Origin: Paraburkholderia sp. BCC1885
GTDB lineage: Bacteria > Pseudomonadota > Gammaproteobacteria > Burkholderiales > Burkholderiaceae
Reading direction: 5' to 3'
Assembly: GCF_900996235.1 (NCBI RefSeq)
Contig: NZ_CAAJGM010000055.1
Location: forward strand, 116,965 to 180,964
Length of the DNA: 64,000 nt
A model generated the notes under the pieces. That model did no database searches, was not told where the DNA came from, and saw nothing but the letters and a program-made list of their open reading frames with translations. A program made the position numbers and the translations under genes. This document shows, in pieces, positions 27,310-36,929 of this stretch; the first letter of the stretch is position 1, and every line of letters begins with the position of its first letter.

Positions 27310-29012
27310 TGTCAGATCTGCGTCTGGGATATCCGTTTCGCGCAATGGTCGTTCTGGCGACCGCGCTTGCACTTGCCGTGCTGTTCATGATCCTGCCGGT
27401 CGGCCGTGGGCTGGCCTGGACGATCGGCTCGGTCCTGAGTCTGGCTGCACTGGCCATCGTTACGCTTCGCACCTTGCAACGCAACCGCGCCCGCGAGCAA
27501 AGCGCGCACGTGCTGGCCGCATTGGGCAGCACGACAGCCGACCTGCCCCTGAGCCTGCGAACCCGCATGCCGCTTGTGCTGGTCATCGGCGACTCGCTCG
27601 CCCAATTATTCAATCGCGGCGGTGCCGAAGAACGGCTGGCTCATGTCGGAGACGGCGCGATCTGGCTGCGGGTGAACAATCCGCGCGACTTGCCGCGCCT
27701 TGGCGTTGCCGTGAAGCAGTGGCGCGACGGTCGCGCACCCGATGGCATCGTGCTGTCGGTGGCGCCCGCCAATCACGTCAGTGAAGACGCGCTCGTGCAG
27801 GCGCTGCGCGTTGCACGGCAAGCGGCCAGCGACACCTCACGCATGCTCGGCACGAGGATGCCTGGGTACATCGCGATCTATCAGCGGCTTACCGGACCGT
27901 CCTCAGTACGACTGGATCCGCAATGGTACGGCGTGTCATCGTCCAGCAGGCTGGCCGATCCCCAGCGATTCGAGGCAGTGATGCGGGCGGCTGAGGCCCA
28001 GGCGCAGCGGGCTGGCGGCGATCCGGTTCCCACTGCGCGTGCAGCGGCTCTCGCGTCGGTCATCGGGTGGACGCAGCGCGTGGTATGCAGCCCGCTTCTC
28101 GACCGATCGCAGCCGGCCGCGCCGTGGGCGCTCTCCGGCATCGGCTGGATCGATTGCGGCCCAGCGAGCGACCCTCGCTCACCGTGGGCGCGGGACGTGC
28201 GTGCGCGATCGCTGGTCACGCCGCCGCCGATGCTGGCGTCGCCCGCGCCATGGCCATTGCCGCAACCGGTGATCGAAGCCATGCCACGGCGGCGGTGGAT
28301 ATCGCCACGTCTGGCGGCGCTCGCTCACGCAATTGCGCTGGTCGCCTGTGCCGGTGCGCTCGCAGTCTGGGGCGCTGCCAAAAACAACCAGGCCGTGCTC
28401 ACACGCATCGGTAGCGATCTCGGCCGCTTCTCGATGATTCCCGCGGCACATGACACCGCGCGTCGCGACGCGTTGCGGGCACTTGTCGCCGACCGGGACG
28501 AGATCGATCGTTATGCACGCCTCGGTGTGCCGATGCGTCTGTCGTTCGGCATGTACCGGGCGGCGGCTCTCACGCCTGCCCTCAATGCCGCGATCGCCTC
28601 GTATCAGGCGCCGCCTCCGCCGCCGGCCCTGGTCACGCTCGACAGCATGTCGCTGTTCGACAGCGGCAAGGCGCAACTGAAGGCGGGGTCGACCCGCATG
28701 ATGGTCGGGGCGCTCGAAATGATCAAGGCCCATCCGGACAAGCGGATTCTGGTCGCCGGCTATACCGATAACGTCGGCGACGCCGACAGCAACCTCAGTC
28801 TGTCGATGGCGCGCGCCGGCGCGGTGCGTGACTGGCTGGTCGAGGCGTCGGGCATTCCCGTCACACAGTTTGCGATCCAGGGCTATGGCAATACGCGCCC
28901 GATCGCCGACAACGACACGGACGCGGGCCGTGCGCAGAACCGTCGCGTCGAAATCACGCTGGTACCCGACAGCACAAGGGGAAGCGCCATAGCCTCTGCG
29001 GCGGGTATCTGA
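27309..29012 (+). CDS. T6SS OmpA-domain membrane protein with TssM-like N-terminal half
   Basis: A 567-aa protein. Two hydrophobic helices lie near residues 12-31 and 35-52. A cytoplasmic-looking region follows (LRTRMPLVLVIGDSLAQLFN; RAPDGIVLSVAPANHVSEDA; MLGTRMPGYIAIYQRL), patterned like the TssM NTPase-like domain but without a P-loop. A third helix is near 335-355. The C-terminus is an OmpA peptidoglycan-binding domain (VAGYTDNVGDADSNLSLSMA; GRAQNRRVEITL). The ATG at 27309 overlaps the tssL stop. It probably supplies the cell-wall anchor missing from TssL. The TssM resemblance is my inference from sequence pattern. Confidence 0.78.
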   Translation: MSDLRLGYPFRAMVVLATALALAVLFMILPVGRGLAWTIGSVLSLAALAIVTLRTLQRNRAREQSAHVLAALGSTTADLPLSLRTRMPLVLVIGDSLAQLFNRGGAEERLAHVGDGAIWLRVNNPRDLPRLGVAVKQWRDGRAPDGIVLSVAPANHVSEDALVQALRVARQAASDTSRMLGTRMPGYIAIYQRLTGPSSVRLDPQWYGVSSSSRLADPQRFEAVMRAAEAQAQRAGGDPVPTARAAALASVIGWTQRVVCSPLLDRSQPAAPWALSGIGWIDCGPASDPRSPWARDVRARSLVTPPPMLASPAPWPLPQPVIEAMPRRRWISPRLAALAHAIALVACAGALAVWGAAKNNQAVLTRIGSDLGRFSMIPAAHDTARRDALRALVADRDEIDRYARLGVPMRLSFGMYRAAALTPALNAAIASYQAPPPPPALVTLDSMSLFDSGKAQLKAGSTRMMVGALEMIKAHPDKRILVAGYTDNVGDADSNLSLSMARAGAVRDWLVEASGIPVTQFAIQGYGNTRPIADNDTDAGRAQNRRVEITLVPDSTRGSAIASAAGI

Positions 29013-29129
29013 GCAGGACACAAGCGTCTCACCCGAAGCCATTCAGGCCTGGAGCGTCGCTCCGGGATATTTGTGGTCTGGGGATGGACCCCGGACGATT
29101 GTTGTAGTCGAAACGAAGGAGAAAAAAAG

Positions 29130-29615
29130 ATGGCAATTCCGGCATACATGTGGATCAAAGACGACGGTGGCGCCGATGTCAAGGGCTCCGTCACGGTCCA
29201 GGGCCGCGAAGGCAGCGTCGAAGTAGTCGCGCTCCAACACAGCGTCAACATCCCGACCGATTCGAATACCGGCAAGCTGACCGGCACGCGCGTGCATGCG
29301 CCGATCACCTTCACGAAGGAGACCGACGCGTCGTCACCTTATCTGTACAAGGCGGTGACGAGCGGCCAGACGCTGAAGTCGATCGAAATCAAGTGGTACA
29401 AGATCGACGATGCAGGCAAGGAAAAGGAATACTTCAACACGAAGCTCGACAACGTGAAGGTCGTCGCGGTCAAACCGAAGATGCTCGACATCAAGAATCC
29501 GGCGTTTGAAAAGCACAACCACCTCGAAGACGTCGAACTGCGCTACGAGAAGATCACCTGGTCGTACAAGGACGGCAACATCATCCACGCCGACAGCTGG
29601 AACGAGCGCTCGTAA
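29130..29615 (+). CDS. hcp: Hcp (TssD), T6SS tube protein
   Basis: A 161-aa Hcp that stacks as hexameric rings to form the inner tube and chaperones effectors. Start: ATG at 29130 (MAIPAYMWIKDDGGADVKGS) with AAGGAG 9 nt upstream, the strongest ribosome-binding site in the operon, as expected for the most abundant T6SS protein. Further landmarks are VVALQHSVNIPTDSNTGKLT, APITFTKETDASSPYLYKAV and VELRYEKITWSYKDGNIIHA. Two hairpins follow the stop. Confidence 0.94.
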   Translation: MAIPAYMWIKDDGGADVKGSVTVQGREGSVEVVALQHSVNIPTDSNTGKLTGTRVHAPITFTKETDASSPYLYKAVTSGQTLKSIEIKWYKIDDAGKEKEYFNTKLDNVKVVAVKPKMLDIKNPAFEKHNHLEDVELRYEKITWSYKDGNIIHADSWNERS

Positions 29616-29624
29616 AGGGCTCCG

Positions 29625-29712
29625 GGAGGCTGGCACGAGCCTCCTGATGTCCCGAATCGCGGCAAGGTCAGCCTCCGTTGGCCAGCCGGCTCTGTACCGG
29701 CTGGCGCTTTCA
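29625..29712 (+). terminator. Tandem hairpins after hcp
   Basis: First hairpin: GGAGGCT (29625-29631) with AGCCTCC (29638-29644). Second: a perfect 9-bp stem GCCAGCCGG (29681-29689) / CCGGCTGGC (29697-29705), followed by a T-rich stretch. This placement would let hcp be made in excess over downstream clpV. Confidence 0.65.
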
Positions 29713-29763
29713 TTCATTCCCCGAAGCCTCTCTGGCCTCGGGCTCCTCTTTTCTGTGACGATC

Positions 29764-32499
29764 ATGACGCTGCGCGACTCCACGCATCTGCTTCGCAAGC
29801 TCAACTCCCACTGCGCGAGCACCCTCGCCGATGCAGCCAGCCTCTGCAATGCCCGCCTGCATGGCGAGATCACGCCGGAACACTGGCTGCTGAAACTGCT
29901 CGAGCGCGGCGATGGAGATATCCCGGCAATCCTTCGTCACTATGAAATCGACATCGATGCGGTGTGGGACGCGTTGCTCGCTGCGATCGAGCGGCAGCCA
30001 CGCGATCTGCGCGGCAAGCCGGCTCTCGCGCGAACGCTTGCCGAGGTGCTGCAGGGCGCATGGCTGCATGCATCGGCCACCGGCGATGGATCATTCGACG
30101 CGCCGTCGATTCGTTCGGCTCACGTACTACAGGCGCTGGTGGACGCTCCGCATTGTCTGCGTGCCAGGGACGCATGGCCGCTTCTGTCGCTCAGTGCCGT
30201 GCAGATCCAGCGACTTGCTTCCGTAATCGACCGGCACTCGGTCGAGGCAAATGATGCAGCAACCGCCAGCACCAACGCGGACGATAGCGGTTCGCGAGCG
30301 CAGACAGCCGGCGCCGAAGACGGGCCGCATCCCGACATATCTGCTACACCTCGCCCTCACTCGCGTTCGAAGCAACCGGATGGCGAGGCGCTTGCCCGCT
30401 TTGCGATTGATCTGACGGCAAAAGCACAGCGCGGCGAAATCGATCCGGTATTCGGCCGGGATCGTGAAATCCAGCAAATGGTCGACGTGCTCGCGCGGCG
30501 CCGCAAGAACAACCCGATCCTCGTGGGCGAGCCCGGCGTGGGCAAAACCGCCCTCGTCGAAGGACTGGCGCTGCGGGTGGCCGACGGCGCCGTGCCGAAT
30601 GTGATCCGCGACGTGCGCATCCTGACGCTCGATCTGGGACTGTTGCAGGCGGGCGCCGGCGTGAAGGGCGAATTCGAGCAGCGCCTGAAAAGCGTGATCG
30701 ATGAAGTCCAGCAGTCCGAAGTACCCGTTCTACTCTTCATCGACGAGGCACACACGCTCATTGGTGCAGGCAACTCTGCAGGCGGCGCGGATGCCGCCAA
30801 TCTTTTGAAGCCGGCCCTCGCACGCGGCGAGTTGCGCACGATCGCGGCCACAACCTGGTCCGAATACAAGGAATATTTTGAGCGCGACGCGGCGCTCGAG
30901 CGGCGCTTCCAGGTGATCAAAGTCGACGAGCCCGACGACCCGGCTGCATGCCTGATGCTGCGCGGCCTCGCGAGCCGTTACGCCAGGCATCACAACGTGC
31001 ACATCCTCGATGAAGCCATTACGGCGGCGGTCAAACTGTCACGCCGCTATATCCCGGCCCGCCAACTCCCGGACAAGGCGGTCGACCTGATCGACACGGC
31101 GGCGGCACGCGTGCGCATGGGGTTGGAATCGCCACCGGCTGAACTCCAGCAAGCCACGGCGGCCGTCGCGGCGCTTGAACTGGAAATCAGCGCCCTCACC
31201 GCCGACGAGGATGCCGGCGCGCAAAATCTCAAGACTCGCCGTGACGCCCTGGACGCCGCGCTTACCCAGGCGCGCGCGCAGAGGGATGCGCTGCAGGAGC
31301 GCTACGCACACGAACTTGCACTCGTCAATGCAGTGCTCGCGCAGCGCGGTGCTGATCGGAACGCATCGCGCCACGGAAACGAAGCACTCGTTATCGCCAG
31401 GAAAGCCGTGACGGATGCACAGGGCAAGACCCCGCTCGTCTTCGTGGACGTCGACGCGCAGGCTATTGCCCGCGTCGTCGCCGAGTGGACGGGGGTACCG
31501 GTCGGCAATCTGCTTGAGGACGAACTGGCGGGGCTGCTCACGCTTGAAGAAACGCTGGCCACCCGCGTGGTCGCTCAGGACGACGCACTTTCAGCACTCG
31601 CCGAAAGCCTGCGCACAGCCAAAGCGGGCCTGAAAAACGAGCATTCGCCGCTGGGCGTGTTCCTGCTGGCAGGGCCCTCTGGCGTAGGCAAGACCGAAAC
31701 CGCCCTCGCCCTCGCCGATCTGCTCTTTGGTGGCGAGGCCGCGCTGACAACTATCAATATGTCGGAATATCAGGAAGCCCATACGGTTTCACAGCTTAAG
31801 GGCTCGCCTCCCGGTTATGTCGGATATGGACGCGGCGGGATTCTCACCGAGGCGGTGCGGCAGCGTCCATACAGCGTTGTGCTGCTGGACGAAGTGGAGA
31901 AAGCTCATCGTGACGTGCTCGACATGTTCTATCAGGTGTTCGACCGCGGCACGATGCGCGATGGCGAAGGCCGCGAAATCGACTTCCGCAACTGCGTGAT
32001 CCTGATGACGTCCAATCTTGGCAGCGCGCAAATCGACGACGCCACGGCAGAGAGCCCGGCCGTCTCGCAAGCCGAACTGCTCGACGCGATTCATCCTCAC
32101 CTCGTCGCTCATTTCCAGCCCGCGCTGCTGGCCCGGTTCCGGACGCTGGTCTACCGGCCGCTCGACGCCGCGGCGCTCGCATCCATCGTGCGGTTAAAGG
32201 TCGCGAAGATCGCAGAACGTCTGCGCAGCCTCTACGACGTGGTACTTGCCTGCGATGACGCGCTGACGGGTTCACTCGCGCAGCTCTGCCTCGCACGCGA
32301 ATCCGGTGCGCGCAATGTCGATGCATTTCTTAACCAGCGCATCCTTCCGGCTGTGTCGCGCGAGCTTCTGGCACGGATGGCCAAGGGTCTGCTACCCGCT
32401 GAGATCCGACTGTCGATGTCCGCGGACGAAAGTCTTGTGATCGATTTTATCGATCGACGCGAAACGGAATCATCCACAGCGCCACAGCTGACGACCTGA
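29764..32499 (+). CDS. clpV: ClpV (TssH), T6SS sheath-recycling AAA+ ATPase
   Basis: A 911-aa ClpB-like disaggregase that pulls TssB/TssC subunits from contracted sheaths. N-domain ~1-160; D1 with Walker A GEPGVGKT and LLFIDEAHTLIGAG; a coiled-coil middle domain (~455-560); D2 with Walker A GPSGVGKT and VVLLDEVEKAHRDVLDMFYQ. The pore-loop region GSPPGYVGYGRGGILTEAV is conserved. Start: ATG at 29764 (MTLRDSTHLLRKLNSHCAST). The frame is open further upstream into hcp but without family sequence. It looks intact even though TssC is not. Confidence 0.94.
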   Translation: MTLRDSTHLLRKLNSHCASTLADAASLCNARLHGEITPEHWLLKLLERGDGDIPAILRHYEIDIDAVWDALLAAIERQPRDLRGKPALARTLAEVLQGAWLHASATGDGSFDAPSIRSAHVLQALVDAPHCLRARDAWPLLSLSAVQIQRLASVIDRHSVEANDAATASTNADDSGSRAQTAGAEDGPHPDISATPRPHSRSKQPDGEALARFAIDLTAKAQRGEIDPVFGRDREIQQMVDVLARRRKNNPILVGEPGVGKTALVEGLALRVADGAVPNVIRDVRILTLDLGLLQAGAGVKGEFEQRLKSVIDEVQQSEVPVLLFIDEAHTLIGAGNSAGGADAANLLKPALARGELRTIAATTWSEYKEYFERDAALERRFQVIKVDEPDDPAACLMLRGLASRYARHHNVHILDEAITAAVKLSRRYIPARQLPDKAVDLIDTAAARVRMGLESPPAELQQATAAVAALELEISALTADEDAGAQNLKTRRDALDAALTQARAQRDALQERYAHELALVNAVLAQRGADRNASRHGNEALVIARKAVTDAQGKTPLVFVDVDAQAIARVVAEWTGVPVGNLLEDELAGLLTLEETLATRVVAQDDALSALAESLRTAKAGLKNEHSPLGVFLLAGPSGVGKTETALALADLLFGGEAALTTINMSEYQEAHTVSQLKGSPPGYVGYGRGGILTEAVRQRPYSVVLLDEVEKAHRDVLDMFYQVFDRGTMRDGEGREIDFRNCVILMTSNLGSAQIDDATAESPAVSQAELLDAIHPHLVAHFQPALLARFRTLVYRPLDAAALASIVRLKVAKIAERLRSLYDVVLACDDALTGSLAQLCLARESGARNVDAFLNQRILPAVSRELLARMAKGLLPAEIRLSMSADESLVIDFIDRRETESSTAPQLTT

Positions 32500-32527
32500 T
32501 TGCTGCCGGTACGTGAAGGAATAAACG

Positions 32528-32950
32528 ATGTCCGTCGGACCCTCGCTGTACGACAAGCTGTTAGGCCAGATCGGCGGCGAGCCGCTGGACGCCTATGACG
32601 ACAAAACGCTCGAAATCCTGAGCGTGCAGCAGAACATCCGTCACATTCTCAACACGCGGGCGGGCGCGCTTAAGCACCTGCCCGATTACGGACTGCCGGA
32701 TCTCACGAACATCTACAAGGCGCTGCCGGCTTCAGCCCATCTGCTCAGGCAGCAGATGGAGGCAACATTGCTGGTTTATGAGCCGCGCATCCGGTCAGTC
32801 GAGGTCGAGTACATCCATAATTCCGATCCGGGCGTTCTGGTGAGCTATGAAATGACGTGCCATCTGAAGCAGGCGGGACTGGTCCGCTTCGGCACATACT
32901 TCGAGCCGCCGGGTCGAATGCGCGTGCAGCGTATCGACCGGGAACGGTGA
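32528..32950 (+). CDS. tssE: TssE, T6SS gp25-like baseplate protein
   Basis: A 140-aa gp25/lysozyme-like baseplate subunit. Landmarks are SVQQNIRHILNTRAGALKHL, PDYGLPDLTNIYKALPASAH and the C-terminal VSYEMTCHLKQAGLVRFGTY. AAGGA lies upstream of the ATG, 28 bp after clpV. Last gene of the plus-strand tss operon; the usual neighbour tssF does not follow, and the next gene is an unrelated reductase on the other strand. Confidence 0.9.
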   Translation: MSVGPSLYDKLLGQIGGEPLDAYDDKTLEILSVQQNIRHILNTRAGALKHLPDYGLPDLTNIYKALPASAHLLRQQMEATLLVYEPRIRSVEVEYIHNSDPGVLVSYEMTCHLKQAGLVRFGTYFEPPGRMRVQRIDRER

Positions 32951-33061
32951 GGCCCGTGAAGCATCAAACCACTCAACGCCGACGTTCGCCCCACCGCAGC
33001 CGCCGCCGGCATGCAGTCGGCCAGTCCGACCGCATCGCCAGCTTCCAGCATTGCCCGCCCC

Positions 33062-34132
33062 TCATCGCGGCGGAATAATCCCTTCCCTCCTGAGCCGATC
33101 AAACAGCATGAAAAACGCCTCCGCCGTGCCCTGATAGTCGAGAAACCCCGCCTTCCGGCTCTTCGTCATATCCGTGATCACCTCCATCGGACGCCCAAGG
33201 TCGGCGTCCGTATGCCACCACGAAGCCAGCTTACCGAGATCCGCTTCCTTCAGGCCGAACTGCGCCGCAATCCCGCTCCACGCCTGCGCGGCGTTCTGCA
33301 TGCGCGGCTCTAGCGGACGCACCTCCCCGTCGAACGGCACCGCCTCGATGCCGAAGTAACCGGCAATTTGCGACCACATCCACTTCCAGCGAAACACGTC
33401 GCCATTGACGACGTTGAAATCCTCGTTGCGCGCATTCGGGGACAGCGCCGCCCACTCCAGATGACGCGCCAGCAGCCGCGCGTCGGTCATGTCGGTCAGG
33501 CCGTTCCATTGCGCGGCAGAGCCCGGAAACACGAACGGCTGGCCGGTTTGTCTGCAAAGCGTCGCATAGACGGCCAGCGTGACGCCCATGTTCATTGCAT
33601 TGCCGATTGCATAGCCAATGATCGTATGCGGCCGGTGCACGCTCCAGCCAAAGCCATATTGCTTTGCCGCCTCGAACAAACGGTCTTCCTGTTCGTAGTA
33701 AAAATTGTCCACGGCCTGGCGGCCCTGTTCCTCGCGAAACGGCGTGATGGGGACGGCACCGGTTGCATACGCTTCGAACGGTCCGAGATAATGCTTGAGC
33801 CCGGTGACCAGCGCCGCATGCTCCACGGTGCCCGACGGCCCCACCGCGTCCAGCACGTGACGCACCATGCCGCCATTCACGCGAATGTTGTCCTTTTCCG
33901 TGGCTTGGCGCGACCACGCCGTGAAGAACACATGGCTAAACGACTGCCCCGCCAGCGCCTCGCTCACGGAAGTCGCCGAAGCCAGATCGGCGGTGATGGG
34001 TTCGACGCCCGGCGGCAACGCCGTGCGCCCGCGCGAGAGACCGGCAACCTTCCACCCGGTCGACAACAACTGGTCGGCCAGATTGCTGCCGACAATACCG
34101 CTTGCGCCAATAATAAGTGCCTGCTTTTGCAT
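33062..34132 (-). CDS. PRISE-type short-chain reductase (progesterone 5-beta-reductase/iridoid synthase-like)
   Basis: A 356-aa NADPH-dependent reductase of the extended SDR fold. The N-terminal Rossmann motif is IIGASGIVGSNLADQL. The two family catalytic motifs are present: Lys in TGLKHYLGPFEAYATG and Tyr in NFYYEQEDRLFEAA. Members reduce activated C=C bonds of enones. The ATG at 34132 (MQKQALIIGASG) was chosen because the glycine motif then sits at residue ~8; upstream in-frame codons overlap the GGDEF/EAL gene. It is 40 bp downstream of that gene on the same strand and may be co-transcribed. Confidence 0.85.
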   Translation of the reverse strand: MQKQALIIGASGIVGSNLADQLLSTGWKVAGLSRGRTALPPGVEPITADLASATSVSEALAGQSFSHVFFTAWSRQATEKDNIRVNGGMVRHVLDAVGPSGTVEHAALVTGLKHYLGPFEAYATGAVPITPFREEQGRQAVDNFYYEQEDRLFEAAKQYGFGWSVHRPHTIIGYAIGNAMNMGVTLAVYATLCRQTGQPFVFPGSAAQWNGLTDMTDARLLARHLEWAALSPNARNEDFNVVNGDVFRWKWMWSQIAGYFGIEAVPFDGEVRPLEPRMQNAAQAWSGIAAQFGLKEADLGKLASWWHTDADLGRPMEVITDMTKSRKAGFLDYQGTAEAFFMLFDRLRREGIIPPR

Positions 34133-34172
34133 GAGATGGATCGTCACTAAGTGAATATCTGTCGATACGGGC

Positions 34173-36929
34173 TTACTCAACCACACACAGCCCCGCCTCA
34201 AGCCGGCTCAAAAACTCCTCGAAGCCTTCAATAGGCAGCGGCCGGCAGAAGTAGTATCCCTGATAAGCGTGACATCCTGCAGCCGCGAGGAAATCACGCT
34301 GCGCCTCGGTCTCCACGCCTTCGGCGATCACGCCCAGACCGAGGCTCTGCGCAAGCGCCACGATCGCCTTCGCGATTACCGCGTCGTTTGGATCGACCAG
34401 CACGTCGCGCACAAACGAACGGTCGATTTTCAACTGATCCAGCGGCAGACGTTTCAGATACGACAACGACGAATAGCCGATACCGAAATCGTCCAGCGAG
34501 AACACGACGCCGTTCGCCCGCAGCGCCGTCATCTTCTGGATGACGTCCTGCGCGTTATCGACCAGCACGCTCTCCGTGATCTCCAGCTTCAGGCGGTCCG
34601 GCCGCGCGCCGGCCCGGCGGATGATGGCCAATACGTTGTCCACGAAATCGGGTTCGCGAAACTGCTGGACGCTGACATTGACAGCGATCGTGAGATGTTC
34701 CATCTCTGGCCGGCATGCCCATTGCGCCAGTTGCAGACAGGCGGCTTCCAGGACCCAGCTTCCCAACGCCCGGATCAGTCCGGTCTCTTCGGCAAGCGGA
34801 ATGAAGTCCGCGGGCGGCACGATGCCGCGCGCGGGACGCTGCCAGCGCACCAGCGCCTCGGCGCCCGTCACGCGGGTACCGTCCACCTGCGCCTGGTAGT
34901 GCAGCAGAAACTGGTTTTCGTCGATGGCCTGGCGCAGGGCCGCCTCCAGCGCCGCCCGTTCCAGCACCACCGTCTGCATGTCCGGGTCGAAAAAACACAC
35001 GGCATTGCGGCCCTTTTCCTTGGACTTGTACATCGCGAGGTCGGCCTGCTTCAGCAGTTCGTCAATCGACGCCTGATGCCCCCTGAATACGGTAGCGCCC
35101 ACGCTCGCGGTACTGCGGTATTCGATCTCGCCAAGTTGATACGGAGTCCCAAGGACGGCGAGAATTTTTTCGCCCAGCGCCTCGGTCTGATTCGCCGCTT
35201 CCTCGTGGTTTTCGTGCAGGCTGCCGAGCACCACCACGAATTCATCGCCGCCGACGCGCGCCACCGTGTCGCTCTCGAGGACGCTCGCCGCCAGACGTTG
35301 CGCCACCTGTTGCAGCAGCATGTCGCCCTTGTCGTGGCCCAACGTGTCGTTCAGGGTCTTGAAGTGATCGAGGTCGATGAATAGCAACGCGCCGCAGGCT
35401 TCGCTGCGCGCGCTCGCCGTGATCGCCTGCTTGAGGCGATCCAGCAGCAAGGTCCGGTTCGGCAGATGCGTCAGCGCGTCGAAGAAGGCCAGTTCCTTGA
35501 TGCGCTCTTCCGCGATCTTGCGCTCGGTGATGTCGTGTCCGCTCGTGCGAAAGCCGATGAAGTCGCCCTTCGCATCGCTAATCGGCACCCACGAAACGGA
35601 TAGCCAGATCAACGAGCCGTCCTTGCGGATGCAGCGAAACTCGAGTTCATCGCCGCGCGCACCCAGCATCCCTTTCTGGAACTCGGGCGCGACGCGCGGC
35701 TGGTCGTCTGGATGGATCAGGGTGCCCGCGAAATCGGCCATCGCCATGCATTCCTCGACCGTATAGCCGATGTACTCCTGCACGGACGGATTGATCCAGC
35801 GCGGCTTGCCGTCCTGCCCCCACCAGACTTCCCAGTTGACCGTGCAGTCAGCAATCGCGCGGAATTTCTCCTCGTTCTCGCGTAGTTCGCGGGTCATGGC
35901 CGAGGCAAGCCGCATCGCGCGGCCGCGCCCGGTCATGATGAGCCACGTCAGAAACGCCAGCAGCAGGCTCAGGCCCGTGCCGATGCTGGCAATCAGCCAC
36001 GCCGCGTTACGGCCGAAACGGGCTTTGAAGTCGTCCTGCGGACTCATCGCCAGGGTCCAGTCGTGACCGTCCACGACCAGATATTCGTTGGCCGCAAGCT
36101 CCGCCACGTCCTCCGATGCATGTCGCGCGGCCGCGCCCGGCGTTTTGTACAGCAAGGTGGCGGGCGACTGTTCGACGCCGTCGTAGATCGCGATAGACAG
36201 ACCGGGCGGCTGTTCGCCATACAGGCTGGCCATCACGTCGTGCATGCGAAACGAGGCGTAGACCCAGCCCAGCAGATGCGCGCGGCGCTGCGCGACACTG
36301 TCCTGCGACTGTCCGCGGGTATAGATCGGCAGGTACAGGATGAAGCCGGGGCGCGCCTTGTCCGTGGCATCCACCCGCAGATGCACCTTGCCGGAGAGGG
36401 TGGCCATGCCGGAATCGCGCGCCTGCTCCATTGCATGACGCCGCGTCGGATCGGTCCAGGTATCGAAGCCGAGCGGCGCGCGGTTGATGCCGATATACGG
36501 CTCGCGCTGGATGATCGGCGCATAGTCGTCGCGCACGCCGGCAGGCTCGATGGCGTAGCTGGACTCCCCTTGCCCGCGCATGGCAGCGACATGCCGGTCC
36601 TTTTGTGCAGCCGGCACCCACGGCACCATGCCGACTGCCTGGATGCCCGAGAAATTGGCGTCGAGATCGAGTGTGGCCACGTAGTCGCGAAAGCGGTTGC
36701 GGTCCATCTCGCCGGTCGCGGCGAACATGCTTTGCACGCCGCGCAGCAGGAGTTCGTAGGTGCCCATGCGCTGCTCGATCCGGCTAACCGCATCGCCGAG
36801 CGAAAAGTCGAATTGCGCCTGCAGTTCGTGACGGGCGGCTTGCCGCTCATGGTCCCACAGCATCCACGTCACGCTCAGCGAAGCGGACAGGACGACGATG
36901 GGTAGCAGAACAAGGCGCGCCCAGTTCAC
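34173..36929 (-). CDS. CHASE-PAS-GGDEF-EAL cyclic-di-GMP sensor protein
   Basis: A 918-aa inner-membrane protein. Transmembrane segments at ~4-24 and ~312-333 flank a periplasmic CHASE sensor (AVGMVPWVPAAQKDRH; REPYIGINRAPLGFDTWTDP). It is followed by a PAS/PAC unit (~350-478), a GGDEF domain with intact VGGDEF, and an EAL domain with EALVRW, DDFGIGYSSL and the terminal QGYYFCRPLP. Both catalytic motifs are conserved, so synthase or hydrolase activity is possible. The GTG start overlaps the stop of the upstream binding-protein gene (GTGA), indicating a sensory pair. Confidence 0.9.
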   Translation of the reverse strand: MNWARLVLLPIVVLSASLSVTWMLWDHERQAARHELQAQFDFSLGDAVSRIEQRMGTYELLLRGVQSMFAATGEMDRNRFRDYVATLDLDANFSGIQAVGMVPWVPAAQKDRHVAAMRGQGESSYAIEPAGVRDDYAPIIQREPYIGINRAPLGFDTWTDPTRRHAMEQARDSGMATLSGKVHLRVDATDKARPGFILYLPIYTRGQSQDSVAQRRAHLLGWVYASFRMHDVMASLYGEQPPGLSIAIYDGVEQSPATLLYKTPGAAARHASEDVAELAANEYLVVDGHDWTLAMSPQDDFKARFGRNAAWLIASIGTGLSLLLAFLTWLIMTGRGRAMRLASAMTRELRENEEKFRAIADCTVNWEVWWGQDGKPRWINPSVQEYIGYTVEECMAMADFAGTLIHPDDQPRVAPEFQKGMLGARGDELEFRCIRKDGSLIWLSVSWVPISDAKGDFIGFRTSGHDITERKIAEERIKELAFFDALTHLPNRTLLLDRLKQAITASARSEACGALLFIDLDHFKTLNDTLGHDKGDMLLQQVAQRLAASVLESDTVARVGGDEFVVVLGSLHENHEEAANQTEALGEKILAVLGTPYQLGEIEYRSTASVGATVFRGHQASIDELLKQADLAMYKSKEKGRNAVCFFDPDMQTVVLERAALEAALRQAIDENQFLLHYQAQVDGTRVTGAEALVRWQRPARGIVPPADFIPLAEETGLIRALGSWVLEAACLQLAQWACRPEMEHLTIAVNVSVQQFREPDFVDNVLAIIRRAGARPDRLKLEITESVLVDNAQDVIQKMTALRANGVVFSLDDFGIGYSSLSYLKRLPLDQLKIDRSFVRDVLVDPNDAVIAKAIVALAQSLGLGVIAEGVETEAQRDFLAAAGCHAYQGYYFCRPLPIEGFEEFLSRLEAGLCVVE

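Noticed and set aside
29506..29763. N-terminal extension of ClpV overlapping hcp
   Set aside because: The extension is out-of-frame hcp and terminator sequence; ClpV similarity starts at the ATG at 29764.
34269..35384. 371-codon frame antisense to the GGDEF/EAL gene
   Set aside because: His/Arg/Gln-rich shadow translation; the opposite strand carries intact catalytic motifs.
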